Shown piece by piece: positions 27,034 to 36,709 of a DNA stretch of 42,762 nt (position 1 is the first letter of the stretch; the number at the start of each line of letters is the position of its first letter). Below the pieces are notes generated by a model. The model ran no database searches and was not told the DNA's origin. It was given only the letters and a program-made list of their open reading frames with translations. The DNA comes from an uncultured Lachnospiraceae bacterium (GTDB taxonomy: Bacteria; Bacillota; Clostridia; Lachnospirales; Lachnospiraceae): NCBI GenBank assembly GCA_905233955.1, contig CAJOFQ010000009.1, positions 1 to 42,762 of the forward strand, given 5' to 3'. A program made the position numbers and the translations under genes.

Positions 27034-27885
27034 TTATGCCAGCGCTTCCGCACCAGCTATGATTTCAGTTAATTCCTGTGTTATCGAGCCCTGACGCGCT
27101 CTGTTGTACTTGAGAGTCAGGTCCGAGATCATCTCCTCGGCATTGCTTGTAGCTGAATCCATCGCCTGCATACGGGCTCCGTTCTCTGATGCTACAGCCT
27201 CTACCAAAGCCCCGTATATCAAACTGGTTATGTATTTTGGTACTATCAGAGAAAGTGCCTCTTCCTCGTTGGGCTCAAAGTTCATCAGAAGATTGGTATC
27301 AGTCACATCCTCTTCATCAATTTCTACCGGAAGCAGCTGAATCAATATGGGCTCATGAACTACAGTATTTTTAAAATGTGTATATGCCAGGTATAACCGG
27401 CTAATCTCCCCCCTGGAGTATCTGGTCAGAAGCTGTTTGCAGATTTTGCCTGCATCCTCATAAGTAGGCGCTTCCATAACATCGTTATAATTGTCCGAAA
27501 CAGTATATCCCCGATGCGCTAAAAGCTCCTCGCCCTTGTGACCGACAGCGATTATCTCAGTATTGGAAGTATCCAGACCACTCGCGGTAATAAGCTTTAC
27601 AATATTGGAGTTATAGCCGCCGGCAAGTCCTCTGTTAGAAGTGATGGTTACAATCACATCCTTGCCATCGGCGTGCTCCTTCAAATAAGGGTGTTCCGTC
27701 TGCCCCACACGGGCCAGCATACTGCAAACCGTAGAATACATGGCGCGAAAATACGGAGAAACATCCTCTGCTCTTCCTTTGGCCTTCTGAAGCTTAACTG
27801 TAGAAACCAGCTTCATCGCCTTGGTTATCTGTTGTGTACTGGAGATACTGCTGCGACGGCGCTTGATATCCCTCATTGACGCCAT
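27034..27885 (-). CDS. atpG: F-type ATP synthase gamma subunit
   Basis: Rotor shaft, 283 residues. N-terminal helix MRDIKRRRSSISSTQQITKA and C-terminal helix with ATSNAEEMISDLTLKYNRAR pair to form the coiled-coil shaft; ITSNRGLAGGYNS is the family signature. AGGAGG precedes the ATG by eight bases. It follows atpA after 99 bases that hold an imperfect hairpin. Confidence 0.97.
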   Translation of the reverse strand: MASMRDIKRRRSSISSTQQITKAMKLVSTVKLQKAKGRAEDVSPYFRAMYSTVCSMLARVGQTEHPYLKEHADGKDVIVTITSNRGLAGGYNSNIVKLITASGLDTSNTEIIAVGHKGEELLAHRGYTVSDNYNDVMEAPTYEDAGKICKQLLTRYSRGEISRLYLAYTHFKNTVVHEPILIQLLPVEIDEEDVTDTNLLMNFEPNEEEALSLIVPKYITSLIYGALVEAVASENGARMQAMDSATSNAEEMISDLTLKYNRARQGSITQELTEIIAGAEALA

Positions 27886-27936
27886 AGGTCAATCCTCCTG
27901 CCTAAAACATAGTCCTGGTATCTAAGGAACTGTTCA

Positions 27937-27964
27937 ACTTGCGCTGAAAAATCAGAGTGCAAGT
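27937..27964 (-). other. Imperfect hairpin between atpA and atpG
   Basis: ACTTGC...GCAAGT with an inner CTGA-AAAA-TCAG closing stem; about ten pairs with a small bulge and no U tract. It could protect or process the long atp mRNA. Weak evidence. Confidence 0.35.
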
Positions 27965-27984
27965 CATAAGCTGATCACAAGGCC

Positions 27985-29499
27985 TTAAGCCTTTGGAATA
28001 AATGCCTGCTTGGCTTCTTCTATTGCCTTCACCAGAAGCTTCTCCATGTCAGCAGAAAGCTCCTTTGTATCGCGGATCGAGGCAGCTACCTCAGGATATT
28101 TAGTGTCTACAAGCTCCAAAAGTGCCTTCTCAAAGGCCAAAACATCCGCGGTAGGAATATCTAAAAGATGCTTCTGTGTAGCAGCATATATTATCATGAT
28201 CTGCTTTTCTACTGGCATGGGAGCATACTGAGGCTGCTTTAACATCTCCTGAATACGCTCACCCTGAGCCAGCTTCTCGGCTGTATCCTTGTCGAGCTCT
28301 GAACCAAACTGTGCAAAAGCTGCAAGCTCGCGGTACTGAGCCAGCTCCACACGAATAGGAGCGGCAATCTTCTTCATGGCCTTGATCTGAGCAGAACCAC
28401 CTACTCGCGAAACCGAAAGACCGGCATTGATCGCGGGGCGCTGACCTGCGTTAAACGCATCTGTCTCCAGATAGATCTGACCGTCTGTAATGGAAATAAC
28501 ATTAGTGGGAATGTACGCTGATACATCTCCCGCCTGTGTTTCTATGATAGGAAGCGCTGTAAGCGACCCTCCCCCGAGGGAATCATTAAGCTTGGCAGCA
28601 CGCTCCAATAATCTCGAATGGAGATAGAACACATCGCCGGGATATGCTTCTCGTCCTGGCGGACGCCTCAGAAGCAATGAAAGTGTTCTGTATGCCACAG
28701 CGTGCTTGGACAGATCGTCATAGATTACAAGTACATCCTGGCCGTTCTCCATCCATTCTTCGCCCATGGCGCAGCCTGAATAAGGAGCTATATACTGAAG
28801 TGGTGCAAGCTCTGAAGCTGTCGAAGCCACTACCGTGGTGTAGGACATCGCTCCGAACTCCTCCAGTGTCTTAACAAGAGAAGCAACCGTAGAAGCCTTC
28901 TGTCCGATAGCAACATATATACATTTTACGCCCTGACCCTTCTGGTTGATAATAGTATCTATGGCTATGGCTGTCTTACCGGTCTGCTTGTCGCCAATGA
29001 TAAGCTCTCTCTGGCCACGGCCAATCGGGATCATGGAGTCAATGGCCTTGATTCCGGTCTGGAGCGGCGTGTCAACTGACTTACGGGAGATTACACCGCT
29101 GGCAACTCTCTCAATCTGGCGGAATTTATCGGTGCTGATGGGACCCTTGCCATCTATAGGCTGGCCCAGAGCATTAACTACACGGCCTAAAAGAGCGTCT
29201 CCAACAGGAACCTCAACTACGCGTCCAGTAGTCTTGACCGTGTCGCCCTCGTTGATGTTCTTCTGATTACCTAACAAAACGGCGCCAACATTGTCTTCCT
29301 CGAGGTTTAAGACCATGCCGAAAACCTCGCCAGGGAACTCTAACAGCTCTCCCTGCATGGCGTTGGACAATCCATGAATACGAGCGATACCGTCCGCAAC
29401 CTGAATAACCGTACCAACATCAGCCACCTCAAGCTTTGCCGCGTAACGCTTCATCTGCTCCTTGATTACAGAGCTTATTTCCTCGGGTTGTAAAGTCAT
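27985..29499 (-). CDS. atpA: F-type ATP synthase alpha subunit
   Basis: Non-catalytic nucleotide-binding subunit, 504 residues. Walker [16 protein letters not shown] near residue 169, [16 protein letters not shown] (Walker B), the family signature [17 protein letters not shown], and the Arg-finger region in it. ATG has only a distant AAGGTG, 12 bases upstream, but N-terminal [16 protein letters not shown] is typical. Confidence 0.98.
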   Translation of the reverse strand: MTLQPEEISSVIKEQMKRYAAKLEVADVGTVIQVADGIARIHGLSNAMQGELLEFPGEVFGMVLNLEEDNVGAVLLGNQKNINEGDTVKTTGRVVEVPVGDALLGRVVNALGQPIDGKGPISTDKFRQIERVASGVISRKSVDTPLQTGIKAIDSMIPIGRGQRELIIGDKQTGKTAIAIDTIINQKGQGVKCIYVAIGQKASTVASLVKTLEEFGAMSYTTVVASTASELAPLQYIAPYSGCAMGEEWMENGQDVLVIYDDLSKHAVAYRTLSLLLRRPPGREAYPGDVFYLHSRLLERAAKLNDSLGGGSLTALPIIETQAGDVSAYIPTNVISITDGQIYLETDAFNAGQRPAINAGLSVSRVGGSAQIKAMKKIAAPIRVELAQYRELAAFAQFGSELDKDTAEKLAQGERIQEMLKQPQYAPMPVEKQIMIIYAATQKHLLDIPTADVLAFEKALLELVDTKYPEVAASIRDTKELSADMEKLLVKAIEEAKQAFIPKA

Positions 29500-29579
29500 G
29501 GGGTGCTATTCACCTTCTTTCTTGATAATGGCAAACGGCCACAGCCGCTTACCTTGCGCTTATAATCAAATGTCAAAGC

Positions 29580-30125
29580 TCACCGGCTGCCAGCTGCAAG
29601 CTCGTGAGATAGTTTGTCTAATTTTGTTTTAATACTGGAGTCAACCACACGGTCACCTATGCGGATGATCATCCCGCCAATCAGAGACTCGTCTATCGAA
29701 AAATTCATCTCCAGCGAAACGAAATCCGTAATGTCGAGAAGTCGCTCCTCCACGGCCTTCCTCTGTGCCAAGGCAAGCTCCATGGGTGTTGTGACATACA
29801 CAACGCCTATCTTGCGATACTCCCTCACACGATCAGCAAAAGTCTCCAGCACATCGCCAGTGTCGGCAAAATGTCCCTTCTCCAGGAGCATACCGAGTAA
29901 TGAATACAGCTCGTCTGATACACGCCCCTTGAATATGCTGGCAAGGACTTCCACTTTCTCTTCCTCGCCTATTTGCGGATGCGTCATCATTCCATAGAGC
30001 TCGGGATTATCTGAGAGAGCTTCAAGGACAGCGGCAGTCTCCGACATAAATTCATCTATACGATTTTCCTCTATCGCAAGCTCAAAAAGGGCATTGCCAT
30101 AGACATCCCTTACCTGCTTTGCCAT
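29580..30125 (-). CDS. atpH: F-type ATP synthase delta subunit
   Basis: Peripheral stalk cap, 181 residues. N-terminal helical domain (YGNALFELAIEENRIDEF) and C-terminal domain ending ESLIGGMIIRIGDRVVDSSI, the OSCP/delta signature. The ATG lies 16 bases inside the end of atpF with a poor ribosome site, implying coupled translation. Confidence 0.96.
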   Translation of the reverse strand: MAKQVRDVYGNALFELAIEENRIDEFMSETAAVLEALSDNPELYGMMTHPQIGEEEKVEVLASIFKGRVSDELYSLLGMLLEKGHFADTGDVLETFADRVREYRKIGVVYVTTPMELALAQRKAVEERLLDITDFVSLEMNFSIDESLIGGMIIRIGDRVVDSSIKTKLDKLSHELAAGSR

Positions 30126-30628
30126 GTTGCACTACCCATTTCCTTTATTGTCTCGTCCACCAGACTCTCCTGTATGGAAGCGTCAATATTGGCGGAAACT
30201 ACCTTTTGAGCCATGAGAGCCGCAACAGCTATCATCTGCTGCTTCATTTCATCCTCAGCGCGTTTTGCGGCAAGCTTGGCCTCCTCATTGGCCCGGGCAA
30301 TAATGCGTGCAGCCTCTTCCTTCGCTTCGGATTCTATGCGTGCCTGGTTAGCAAGCCCCTTTTGACGGGCCTCGCCCAGGATCTGCTCGACCTCCTTTTG
30401 AGCGTTGGCAAGCTTGCTCTCGTATTCTGCCTTAAGTGCGGCGGCTGCCTTCTTGTCATCGGCGGCGCTTGCAATATCAGAAGCTATGCGCTCTTTTCTC
30501 TCGGCGAGAAGCTTTTTTGCCGGCTCAAACAGCAGATAGGAAAGGATAAGGCACAGGAAAAATACCGAAATCCCCAGCAATACCGCATCATGCAGCAGCT
30601 GAAAGTCTAAATTGAATAATCTGGTCAT
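30110..30628 (-). CDS. atpF: F-type ATP synthase b subunit
   Basis: Stator stalk, 172 residues. One N-terminal span (~14-33) followed by YLLFEPAKKLLAERKERI and a long Ala/Lys/Glu helix that dimerises in the stalk. AAGGA is nine bases before ATG. Overlaps atpH by 16 bases. Confidence 0.96.
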   Translation of the reverse strand: MTRLFNLDFQLLHDAVLLGISVFFLCLILSYLLFEPAKKLLAERKERIASDIASAADDKKAAAALKAEYESKLANAQKEVEQILGEARQKGLANQARIESEAKEEAARIIARANEEAKLAAKRAEDEMKQQMIAVAALMAQKVVSANIDASIQESLVDETIKEMGSATWQSR

Positions 30629-30658
30629 TTATATCATTCCTTCCTTATCGGGATATCC

Positions 30659-30931
<273 letters not shown>

Positions 30932-30965
30932 TTAAATTAAGAATGTGTTACCTGGTTCTTATACC

Positions 30966-31031
30966 AAGGGCATAAACGCATCGCCCTTCATATCAATGAT
31001 GCGGGAGTTAAAAGGTATTTTGCCCCTCCCG
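30966..31031 (-). repeat. Two hairpins between atpB and atpE, including family A copy 3
   Basis: First stem AAGGGC/GCCCTT (30966-30988), second stem CGGGAG/CTCCCG (31002-31031). The second encloses GGCAAAATACCTTTTAAC on the minus strand, the core of the dispersed repeat also found at 20053, 25117 and 36417. It lies inside the operon, so it would be transcribed ahead of the c-subunit gene. Confidence 0.65.
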
Positions 31032-31047
31032 GGTTCAGACGCGTCTG

Positions 31048-31788
31048 CTACGCATCCGAAAGCTGCTGTGAGATGTATGTCATGGTCAGCATGGTAAATA
31101 CATAAGTCTGGATCGCTCCAGAGAATAAATCAAAATAAATGTGCAGGAACGAAGGCCAGGCTATGGCGATCTGAGACAAAAGCCCGTAAACCAGAGCCAT
31201 GATAACCGTACCTGATAAAATATTAGCAAACAGACGCAGTGAAAGGGAAATCGGCACTGCTATCTCTGAAATAAGATTGATCGGAAACCAGATCGGCAGC
31301 CACGGAGGAAGCGGTGAACACATATCCGTCCAGATACTCTTGAGGCTGTTGTGCTTGAACTGGGCAAAGTGGATCAGACAAAAGGTGATCACTGCCAGAG
31401 CAAATGTAGTACCGTAATCCGCTGTAGGCGGGCGAAGTCCTAAAAGTCCGGAAATATTGGACAACAGAATAAACATGAATATTGTAGCTATGTAGTTGAA
31501 ATAACGGGGTGTAGCCTTGCCCATAGAACCTGAAATAATAGAATGCAGAAATTCTATGATAAGCTCCACAAAATTCTGGAAACCTGACGGAGCCTCACTG
31601 GCAGAAGCGCGAACCAGTACACGGTTAGCGGCAATGGCAAAGCCAATCAAGAGAAGCATAACTATCAGAATGCAGACATGAGAATTAGTGATCCACACTG
31701 TCTGACCAAACAACTCGTATGAGAACAGCCCGTGGATCATGAAATCAATATTATCCGCCGAAGCTATTACAAGCGGTGCGAAATTCAA
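31048..31788 (-). CDS. atpB: F-type ATP synthase a subunit
   Basis: Ion-channel stator subunit, 246 residues with five or six spans. The essential Arg lies in SLSLRLFANILSGTV (helix 4 family signature), and the last helix has the Gln-rich YISQQLSDA end. Start is TTG nine bases after GGGG. Adjacent to atpI with six bases between. Confidence 0.96.
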   Translation of the reverse strand: MNFAPLVIASADNIDFMIHGLFSYELFGQTVWITNSHVCILIVMLLLIGFAIAANRVLVRASASEAPSGFQNFVELIIEFLHSIISGSMGKATPRYFNYIATIFMFILLSNISGLLGLRPPTADYGTTFALAVITFCLIHFAQFKHNSLKSIWTDMCSPLPPWLPIWFPINLISEIAVPISLSLRLFANILSGTVIMALVYGLLSQIAIAWPSFLHIYFDLFSGAIQTYVFTMLTMTYISQQLSDA

Positions 31789-31794
31789 GAGTTG

Positions 31795-32181
31795 TCACCC
31801 CTTTCTTCTGAATTGCTGAATATAAGCCGAAACCTTGAGTCCCATCAGCCCTATGAAGGCCGCTATGAAGTCACCAAGATCCAGCCATGTCATAACAAAT
31901 AAAACAACCGCAACTACCGCATATCTAAGGACTGACTTGACAGCCAGCCTGTGAGGGGAAGCTCCCTGAATAAGTACGGCATCATTAAGGACTGAAGCGA
32001 TGTGCACAGCCATAAATACAGCCAAAGCTATACCTACCGCAAGTCCTACAGCAAACCTGACCCTGTCACGGGAAAAAAGCATCCCTATTCCAAAAACCAC
32101 AAGCCCGTATCCAATAATGGTCAATATGAGATCCGGGAGAGCTTCATTCATCCTCTTTAGGGCTCTCATCAGCCATTTCAT
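31795..32181 (-). CDS. atpI: AtpI-like ATP synthase accessory membrane protein
   Basis: 128 residues with four hydrophobic segments (~18-35, 45-65, 85-102, 103-120). AtpI proteins help c-ring assembly, shown for Na+ synthases. Start chosen at the ATG eight bases after AAAGGAGG, which makes it overlap the preceding gene by 38 bases; a later ATG (MNEALPDL) lacks a spaced ribosome site. Confidence 0.85.
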   Translation of the reverse strand: MKWLMRALKRMNEALPDLILTIIGYGLVVFGIGMLFSRDRVRFAVGLAVGIALAVFMAVHIASVLNDAVLIQGASPHRLAVKSVLRYAVVAVVLFVMTWLDLGDFIAAFIGLMGLKVSAYIQQFRRKG

Positions 32182-32458
32182 CAGCCGAGCCTCCTTTTGC
32201 GGCTTCGCGAAGCGCGTCCTCCGACAAGGGGCTCTTCGGCCAGGAAGCCGTCATACGCTTTATCAGCTTCCAGCACGCGCTCATACCGGCGCATGCTCCG
32301 ACAAAAAAACCTGCCACAGCCAGAAATTCTACGCCAATCCGCTCGCCCAGCCAGGCTCCGATAAGAGTGCAGGCTATGACGGAAACCAGCATAGTGATGC
32401 CTAACTGCAGTATCAGCGTCAGCATGGACATAACACTGTTAAGATTATCTTTTTTCAC
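32144..32458 (-). CDS. atpZ: AtpZ/AtpI-family membrane protein, first gene of the atp operon
   Basis: About 105 residues: two hydrophobic spans (MLTLILQLGITMLVSVIACT and FLAVAGFFVGACAGMSACW) separated by GAWLGERIG, then an acidic tail. This is the PF09527-like layout of the small protein in front of atpI in many Firmicutes. The start is uncertain: GTG gives MKKDNLNS..., but no good ribosome site is visible for it, for the TTG 16 codons upstream, or for later ATGs. A strong promoter lies about 70 bases upstream. Confidence 0.75.
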   Translation of the reverse strand: MKKDNLNSVMSMLTLILQLGITMLVSVIACTLIGAWLGERIGVEFLAVAGFFVGACAGMSACWKLIKRMTASWPKSPLSEDALREAAKGGSADEMADESPKEDE

Positions 32459-32526
32459 TATAAAATGTGGTAGTTCAGTTAATAATTCACCCGTCTGCCA
32501 AATCAAATTTGACAGTCACGCTTGCT

Positions 32527-32555
32527 ATCATAACACACAGACGCGTTATTATCAA
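32527..32555 (-). promoter_or_regulatory. Main sigma-A promoter of the atp operon
   Basis: On the minus strand: -35 TTGATA (5/6), exactly 17 bases, -10 TATGAT (5/6). Transcription would begin near 32519, leaving a leader of about 60 bases. No other gene intervenes between it and atpZ. Confidence 0.8.
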
Positions 32556-32585
32556 ATATTTAATAAGGATTTATTCATTTTTATT

Positions 32586-33074
32586 TTAGAGATTTATCTC
32601 TATCCTGCGGCCGGTATATTCGTATTTACGATAGGACACACCTGAGCTGTCCAACATTCTCTTCGACGCGATCACGCTTGGGGTGTGCTTGTACTTGTCA
32701 CTGTCGTAAACGATCTCCCTGATTCCTGCCTGAATAATAGCCTTTGCACACTCGTTGCACGGAAATAAAGACACATACAATCTGGCGCCCTCCAGAGAAC
32801 CTCCGCGGTAATTTAAAATAGCGTTAAGCTCGCTGTGGGCAGCGTAAAAATATTTGGTCTGCCCAGGCTCCCCCTCTCTGTTCCAGGGAAAATCATCATC
32901 AGAGCAGCCTATAGGGAATCCATTGTAGCCTACGGAGAGTATCTTGTTGTCGGAAGAAACAATGCAGGCTCCGACCTGCGTATTAGGATCCTTGGAACGC
33001 ATGCCGGATAACAATGCTATTCCCATGAAATACTCATCCCATGAAATGTAATCGTCTCTTTTTTTCTCGCTCAT
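32586..33074 (-). CDS. dCMP deaminase (ComEB-like)
   Basis: Zinc enzyme converting dCMP to dUMP for dTMP synthesis, 162 residues. Zn-binding and catalytic motifs: HSELNAIL (His and proton-shuttle Glu) and PCNECAKAI (two Cys). NTQVGACIVSSDNKILSVGY is the family's N-terminal signature. A dozen-residue stretch after GFPIGCSDDDFPW fits the dCMP-specific group. It starts three bases after the Sua5-fusion stop with GGAG nine bases upstream. Confidence 0.95.
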   Translation of the reverse strand: MSEKKRDDYISWDEYFMGIALLSGMRSKDPNTQVGACIVSSDNKILSVGYNGFPIGCSDDDFPWNREGEPGQTKYFYAAHSELNAILNYRGGSLEGARLYVSLFPCNECAKAIIQAGIREIVYDSDKYKHTPSVIASKRMLDSSGVSYRKYEYTGRRIEINL

Positions 33075-33077
33075 ATC

Positions 33078-34601
33078 CTATAGCTCCATAAGTATGTCTG
33101 CAAGTTTCTGTACGGAAAGCCTTATAACCTCATAACATATTCCATAGACCTGCAGATTGCCTCCATATGGATCCATAACCTCCAGATCATCTCCTACATA
33201 GGAAGAAAGCAAAAATGTATTCTCATCATTCGCAGATGAAAACCTGTGTAATATCTGCTGCCTCTGGCGCTCATCCATGGCAAATATCATGGTATCGCCG
33301 TTAATCTCGTCGTTCGACAGCGCAACAGAAGTAAAGCCTTCCAGAGTAATACCATTAGATATAAGAACTGCTTCGGTCTTTTGATTAAGCGGTTCTTCAA
33401 ACTGTACGACAATTCCCCTGGAGCAGGCATCTATATCCGATCCCTCATACAGCCTCTCGAAAAGTGCCCAGGCCATTGCTGAACGGGCGTTGCCGTGTCC
33501 CTCCGCAAATATCACCTTGCGCCGCTTGCTGCGCTGCTTTGGAGGAGGGGCCTCAAGCACCCTGAAGGAAGCCGCCTTGAGCAGACGGTTCTCCAGAGCA
33601 TCCATTATCACACTTCCGGTAGGGTACTCCGCATATATTACATCCGCGCCAAGGGTATCACATCGCCTCAAAAGATCGTACAAAAGCACAGCAGTCTCAG
33701 CGTCTGCTCCTCTTTCTCCCATGGATAACAGAGTTCCTGAACGGTACCTCTCCCTGGTGTCATTATGACATAGTACGACCGCTGCATCTCCCTTTTTTAT
33801 TGAAATATCAGTTAACTTATTGATGTATCGTACCGTATCACTGATATTACCCTTTATAAGTACCAGCTCGCCCTTGGGAGCGTAATGTCGATACTTCATC
33901 CCTGGCGCCTTGGGATGGGAATCATCATGTACCACCCCGGGCTCGTCATATTCCACTGTCCCCAGCACTTCAACAAGCTGCTCTCTTGTGATATATCCGG
34001 GCCTTAAAATTACAGGCACCTCACCGGTCATATCCAAAATTGTGGATTCCAGGCCTATGGCGCTGTCTCCCCCGTCTATTATCATATCCACACGACCATC
34101 AAGGTCCTCTGACACATGTGAATATCGTGTAGCAGAAGGTCTTCCGGATCTATTGGCACTTGGGGCTGCTATTGCAAATCCGCAGGCTTTTATAAGACTC
34201 CGGGCTATTTTATCTGAAGGGCATCTAACCGCAACAGTGGACAGTCCTCCGGTGGTCTCATCAGGAATATCAGGATTCTTTTTTAAAACCAAAGTCAGCG
34301 GCCCCGGCCAGAATCGTGATACAAGAGCCTTTGCCCCGTCAGGAATATCCACAGCTACGCCATCTAACTCATCCGCATCTGCGATATGAACTATCAGAGG
34401 ATTGTCCGACGGCCGGCCCTTAGCTTCATATACCTTCCTGGCAGCAGACGCGTCAAAAGCATTCGCACCCAGCCCGTACACCGTCTCTGTCGGAAATACA
34501 ACCAATCCTCCTGCCTTAAGGATTTCGGCAGCCCGGCCCATCTGTTCTTCGTCTATATTGCTACCATTCATATGAACATGAACTGTCTGAATATCACTCA
34601 T
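33078..34601 (-). CDS. Sua5/YrdC threonylcarbamoyl-AMP synthase fused to a degenerate LMW-phosphatase domain
   Basis: About 507 residues. The N-terminal YrdC domain (~20-210: KAGGLVVFPTETVYGLGANA, SRFWPGPLTLVL, PSANRSGRPSAT) makes threonylcarbamoyl-AMP for tRNA t6A. The linker GMKYRHYAPKG and the Sua5 C-terminal domain follow to ~345. From ~360 comes a low-molecular-weight tyrosine/arginine phosphatase fold (CSRGI, FAMDERQRQQIL, VMDPYGGNLQVYG). Its P-loop should read C-x5-R-S but reads EGHGNARS: the nucleophile Cys is Glu (about residue 367), so this domain is predicted inactive. Sua5 and YwlE-type phosphatases are often neighbours in Firmicutes; here they are one chain. ATG overlaps the preceding gene by eight bases. 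Confidence 0.9.
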   Translation of the reverse strand: MSDIQTVHVHMNGSNIDEEQMGRAAEILKAGGLVVFPTETVYGLGANAFDASAARKVYEAKGRPSDNPLIVHIADADELDGVAVDIPDGAKALVSRFWPGPLTLVLKKNPDIPDETTGGLSTVAVRCPSDKIARSLIKACGFAIAAPSANRSGRPSATRYSHVSEDLDGRVDMIIDGGDSAIGLESTILDMTGEVPVILRPGYITREQLVEVLGTVEYDEPGVVHDDSHPKAPGMKYRHYAPKGELVLIKGNISDTVRYINKLTDISIKKGDAAVVLCHNDTRERYRSGTLLSMGERGADAETAVLLYDLLRRCDTLGADVIYAEYPTGSVIMDALENRLLKAASFRVLEAPPPKQRSKRRKVIFAEGHGNARSAMAWALFERLYEGSDIDACSRGIVVQFEEPLNQKTEAVLISNGITLEGFTSVALSNDEINGDTMIFAMDERQRQQILHRFSSANDENTFLLSSYVGDDLEVMDPYGGNLQVYGICYEVIRLSVQKLADILMEL

Positions 34602-36378
34602 ATCTGCCAATCACCGTCCATGCATCTTCCGTCTCATACCCTAATCTCCAAAATGCTGCTCCGGCAAGGTCGAATTCCTTCATTACATCAAGCTTCTTCT
34701 CCAGGGATCTTTCATCCTCGATCCAGAGCATGTGCTTTTTGCCATCCTTGACATATTCCGCGTAATTCTGACCCAGATCCTCATCCCATTCCACACTGGC
34801 CTTGGTCTTGGATAAATAATCACTTACCTCATTCATGCCCATGCTGTTGCTGGACAGGGAACCATCATCTTCTATCCATTCCCTGCAGAAAAACGGTATA
34901 CCCTGGATAGTCTGATTGGCCGGAACCTCTTTTAATGTGTTTTCAACACCATCATGCACAAAGGGTATCGAAGCCACGCTTCCTGCCTCATCCTGACCGC
35001 TGTAATACTCGTCATATGCCATAACCATGACATAGTCCGCATAGTCGGCCTGAACAGGACGGTTGTAGTAAGCGTTATAAGCAGCGGGAACATAGTTATC
35101 AACAGACAGGAACAGATCGTTCTTTTCACAGCGGATAGAAAGCTCTCTGATAAATTGCGCATATCCATCGGCCACATCAGCCGGAACATGCTCGAAATCT
35201 ATATTAAAACCATCCATACCGCAGGAAATAGCTGCATTAACCAGATTGTCAACAAGCTTATCACGGTGGGATGTACGACAAAGAACCTCAGTCACATCAA
35301 CTGAAGAATCTTCTATATCGCTCGCCAGGCCCCAGACCTGGATATCTTTGTTATGGCATGTTTTAACATATTCCCCGCTGGAATTATCATTGATGCCGCC
35401 GCTGTTATCATTGATGTGAAACCAGGTTGGGCTGATTACATCCACCCCGGAAGTCTGTGCCAAAAGCTTGTCAACTCCTTCATTGGCAGCCTGGGAAGTA
35501 GTCATGTGCCAAGCCAAAGTGACCCTTTTGTCAAGGGATTTGTGATTATATGTGCGCTCAGGAAGGGTGGCCTCTACTGTGGTCTCAGACTCAGTACCCA
35601 ATTGACGGTTCTTAACAAAGCCGATTATTCCATCCTCAGTAGCGATCTGCGTCCATTTACCATGATTCTTAATTATGGAGACAGTCTCTTTTCTCTTGCC
35701 AATCTTAACTATCTTGCTTTTTGGTCCTCCCAGCCTTCTGATGGCGCTCTTGTGACGCAGGGGGGCCGTGTTGTGTGTAAAGCCCGCCGTAAATATAGAC
35801 GCGTGGTACGGATCCTCTGACAGGGTATATGAAAAATCAGAAAACTGCCTGGCCCAATCCGCCGACACAAAGACCTGGTCATATTCCAACAGTACTATTT
35901 GCTGCTCCCAGTCTGAAGCCTGGTCATTAATAGTATATCCGGTTGAATCGTATGGGACCCTTATTATGTCAGAATCAGTGGCATAGCTTAATATGGACTC
36001 TTCATCATCGAATACATAACCATCGTCTATAGATGCCTTAAGGGTGTCCCTGTGGATGTAAAGCTCTCCATCCCTTACGATGGCCTTGCCGCAGGCGGCT
36101 TCCTCTTCAGGCTCGATATATGTGTCATTAATTACCAGCGCGGCCTCGTCCTCGTGCAGATAAGTGTAATAATCGTCCAGCGCAAGGCGTTCTGTGGTCG
36201 GTGCGTATTTTTTAATGTATATAATGCTGCCGGCAACAAAAATAACCAAGACAAACAGGAAAAATATAACCGCAGCTATTCTGCTGCCGCCGCTTGGCGT
36301 TCTTCTTTTATGCCTGCCGTTATTCCTGTGGATTCTCCGTGCGCGGCGTCTGGCCGCCGGACTCTGTGAACCGGACAT
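34594..36378 (-). CDS. Membrane-anchored GH18 glycosyl hydrolase with SH3-like domain
   Basis: 594 residues: basic cytoplasmic N-terminus, one span (~34-52), an extracellular region of unknown fold (~60-215), a bacterial SH3-like module (~220-265, KETVSIIKNHGKWTQIATED), then a GH18 TIM barrel (~285-594). The catalytic DGxxxDxE motif is intact as MDGFNIDFEHV with the acid Glu near residue 396. The plan resembles spore-cortex/germination hydrolases (YaaH/SleL type) and other N-acetylglucosaminidases that act on peptidoglycan. GAGG precedes ATG by eight bases, and a clear promoter lies upstream, so it heads the group with Sua5 and dCMP deaminase. Confidence 0.92.
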   Translation of the reverse strand: MSGSQSPAARRRARRIHRNNGRHKRRTPSGGSRIAAVIFFLFVLVIFVAGSIIYIKKYAPTTERLALDDYYTYLHEDEAALVINDTYIEPEEEAACGKAIVRDGELYIHRDTLKASIDDGYVFDDEESILSYATDSDIIRVPYDSTGYTINDQASDWEQQIVLLEYDQVFVSADWARQFSDFSYTLSEDPYHASIFTAGFTHNTAPLRHKSAIRRLGGPKSKIVKIGKRKETVSIIKNHGKWTQIATEDGIIGFVKNRQLGTESETTVEATLPERTYNHKSLDKRVTLAWHMTTSQAANEGVDKLLAQTSGVDVISPTWFHINDNSGGINDNSSGEYVKTCHNKDIQVWGLASDIEDSSVDVTEVLCRTSHRDKLVDNLVNAAISCGMDGFNIDFEHVPADVADGYAQFIRELSIRCEKNDLFLSVDNYVPAAYNAYYNRPVQADYADYVMVMAYDEYYSGQDEAGSVASIPFVHDGVENTLKEVPANQTIQGIPFFCREWIEDDGSLSSNSMGMNEVSDYLSKTKASVEWDEDLGQNYAEYVKDGKKHMLWIEDERSLEKKLDVMKEFDLAGAAFWRLGYETEDAWTVIGRYE

Positions 36379-36416
36379 ATCGCGTTCCTCTCGTGAATCA
36401 AGTACTCAGAATAAAT

Positions 36417-36457
36417 TGATATGAGGGTCAAAAGGCACCTTGCCCCCTTGAATCATA
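36417..36457. repeat. Dispersed hairpin repeat, family A, copy 4
   Basis: Outer arms TATGA/TCATA enclose GGGTCAAAAGGCACCTTGCC, with an inner AAGG-CA-CCTT palindrome. It begins almost exactly at the predicted transcription start of the GH18 gene, so it would be the leader hairpin of that mRNA. Confidence 0.65.
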
Positions 36458-36461
36458 AAAT

Positions 36462-36490
36462 AGTGTAAAGGAAGATAATTAAAATGGCAA
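36462..36490 (-). promoter_or_regulatory. Sigma-A promoter for the GH18/Sua5/dCMP-deaminase group
   Basis: Minus strand: -35 TTGCCA (5/6), 17 bases, -10 TACACT (4/6), about 84 bases before the GH18 start codon. Confidence 0.65.
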
Positions 36491-36631
36491 GCGAAAATAA
36501 GCTCCGCACAACAAACGGCAAACATTTGCTATGCGAAGCTGTGCACATTCATTCCGAAACCGTTTTTTAATTTGCTTTAGACGGATCAGACAATTTGCTT
36601 GATTTTGGTGTGCCTTGTAATATATGATTTT

Positions 36632-36680
36632 GGTGCAAAATGATACCTTCGGATTGTTTCGCGCTTTGCGCTGGTATCAT
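36632..36680. repeat. Dispersed inverted repeat, family B, copy 2
   Basis: GGTGCAAA, then ATGATACC...GGTATCAT with CGGATTGTTTCG and an inner GCGC-TTT-GCGC hairpin in the loop. Same flank and arms as at 5329-5377. It lies just after the stand-alone P-loop gene. Confidence 0.7.
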
Positions 36681-36709
36681 ATATTTCTTCTGTGATTATC
36701 ACCTCCACA

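Larger units (their letters stand above)
36379..36709. other. 331-base intergenic region: promoter plus two repeats, no gene
   Basis: Going leftward it holds a family B inverted repeat, an AT-rich stretch with a duplicated GATTTTGGTG, a segment rich in short inverted words (AAGCTCCGCAC.../...GCGAAGCTGTGCAC), a sigma-A promoter and a family A hairpin in the leader. No open frame with a ribosome site was seen. Confidence 0.7.
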
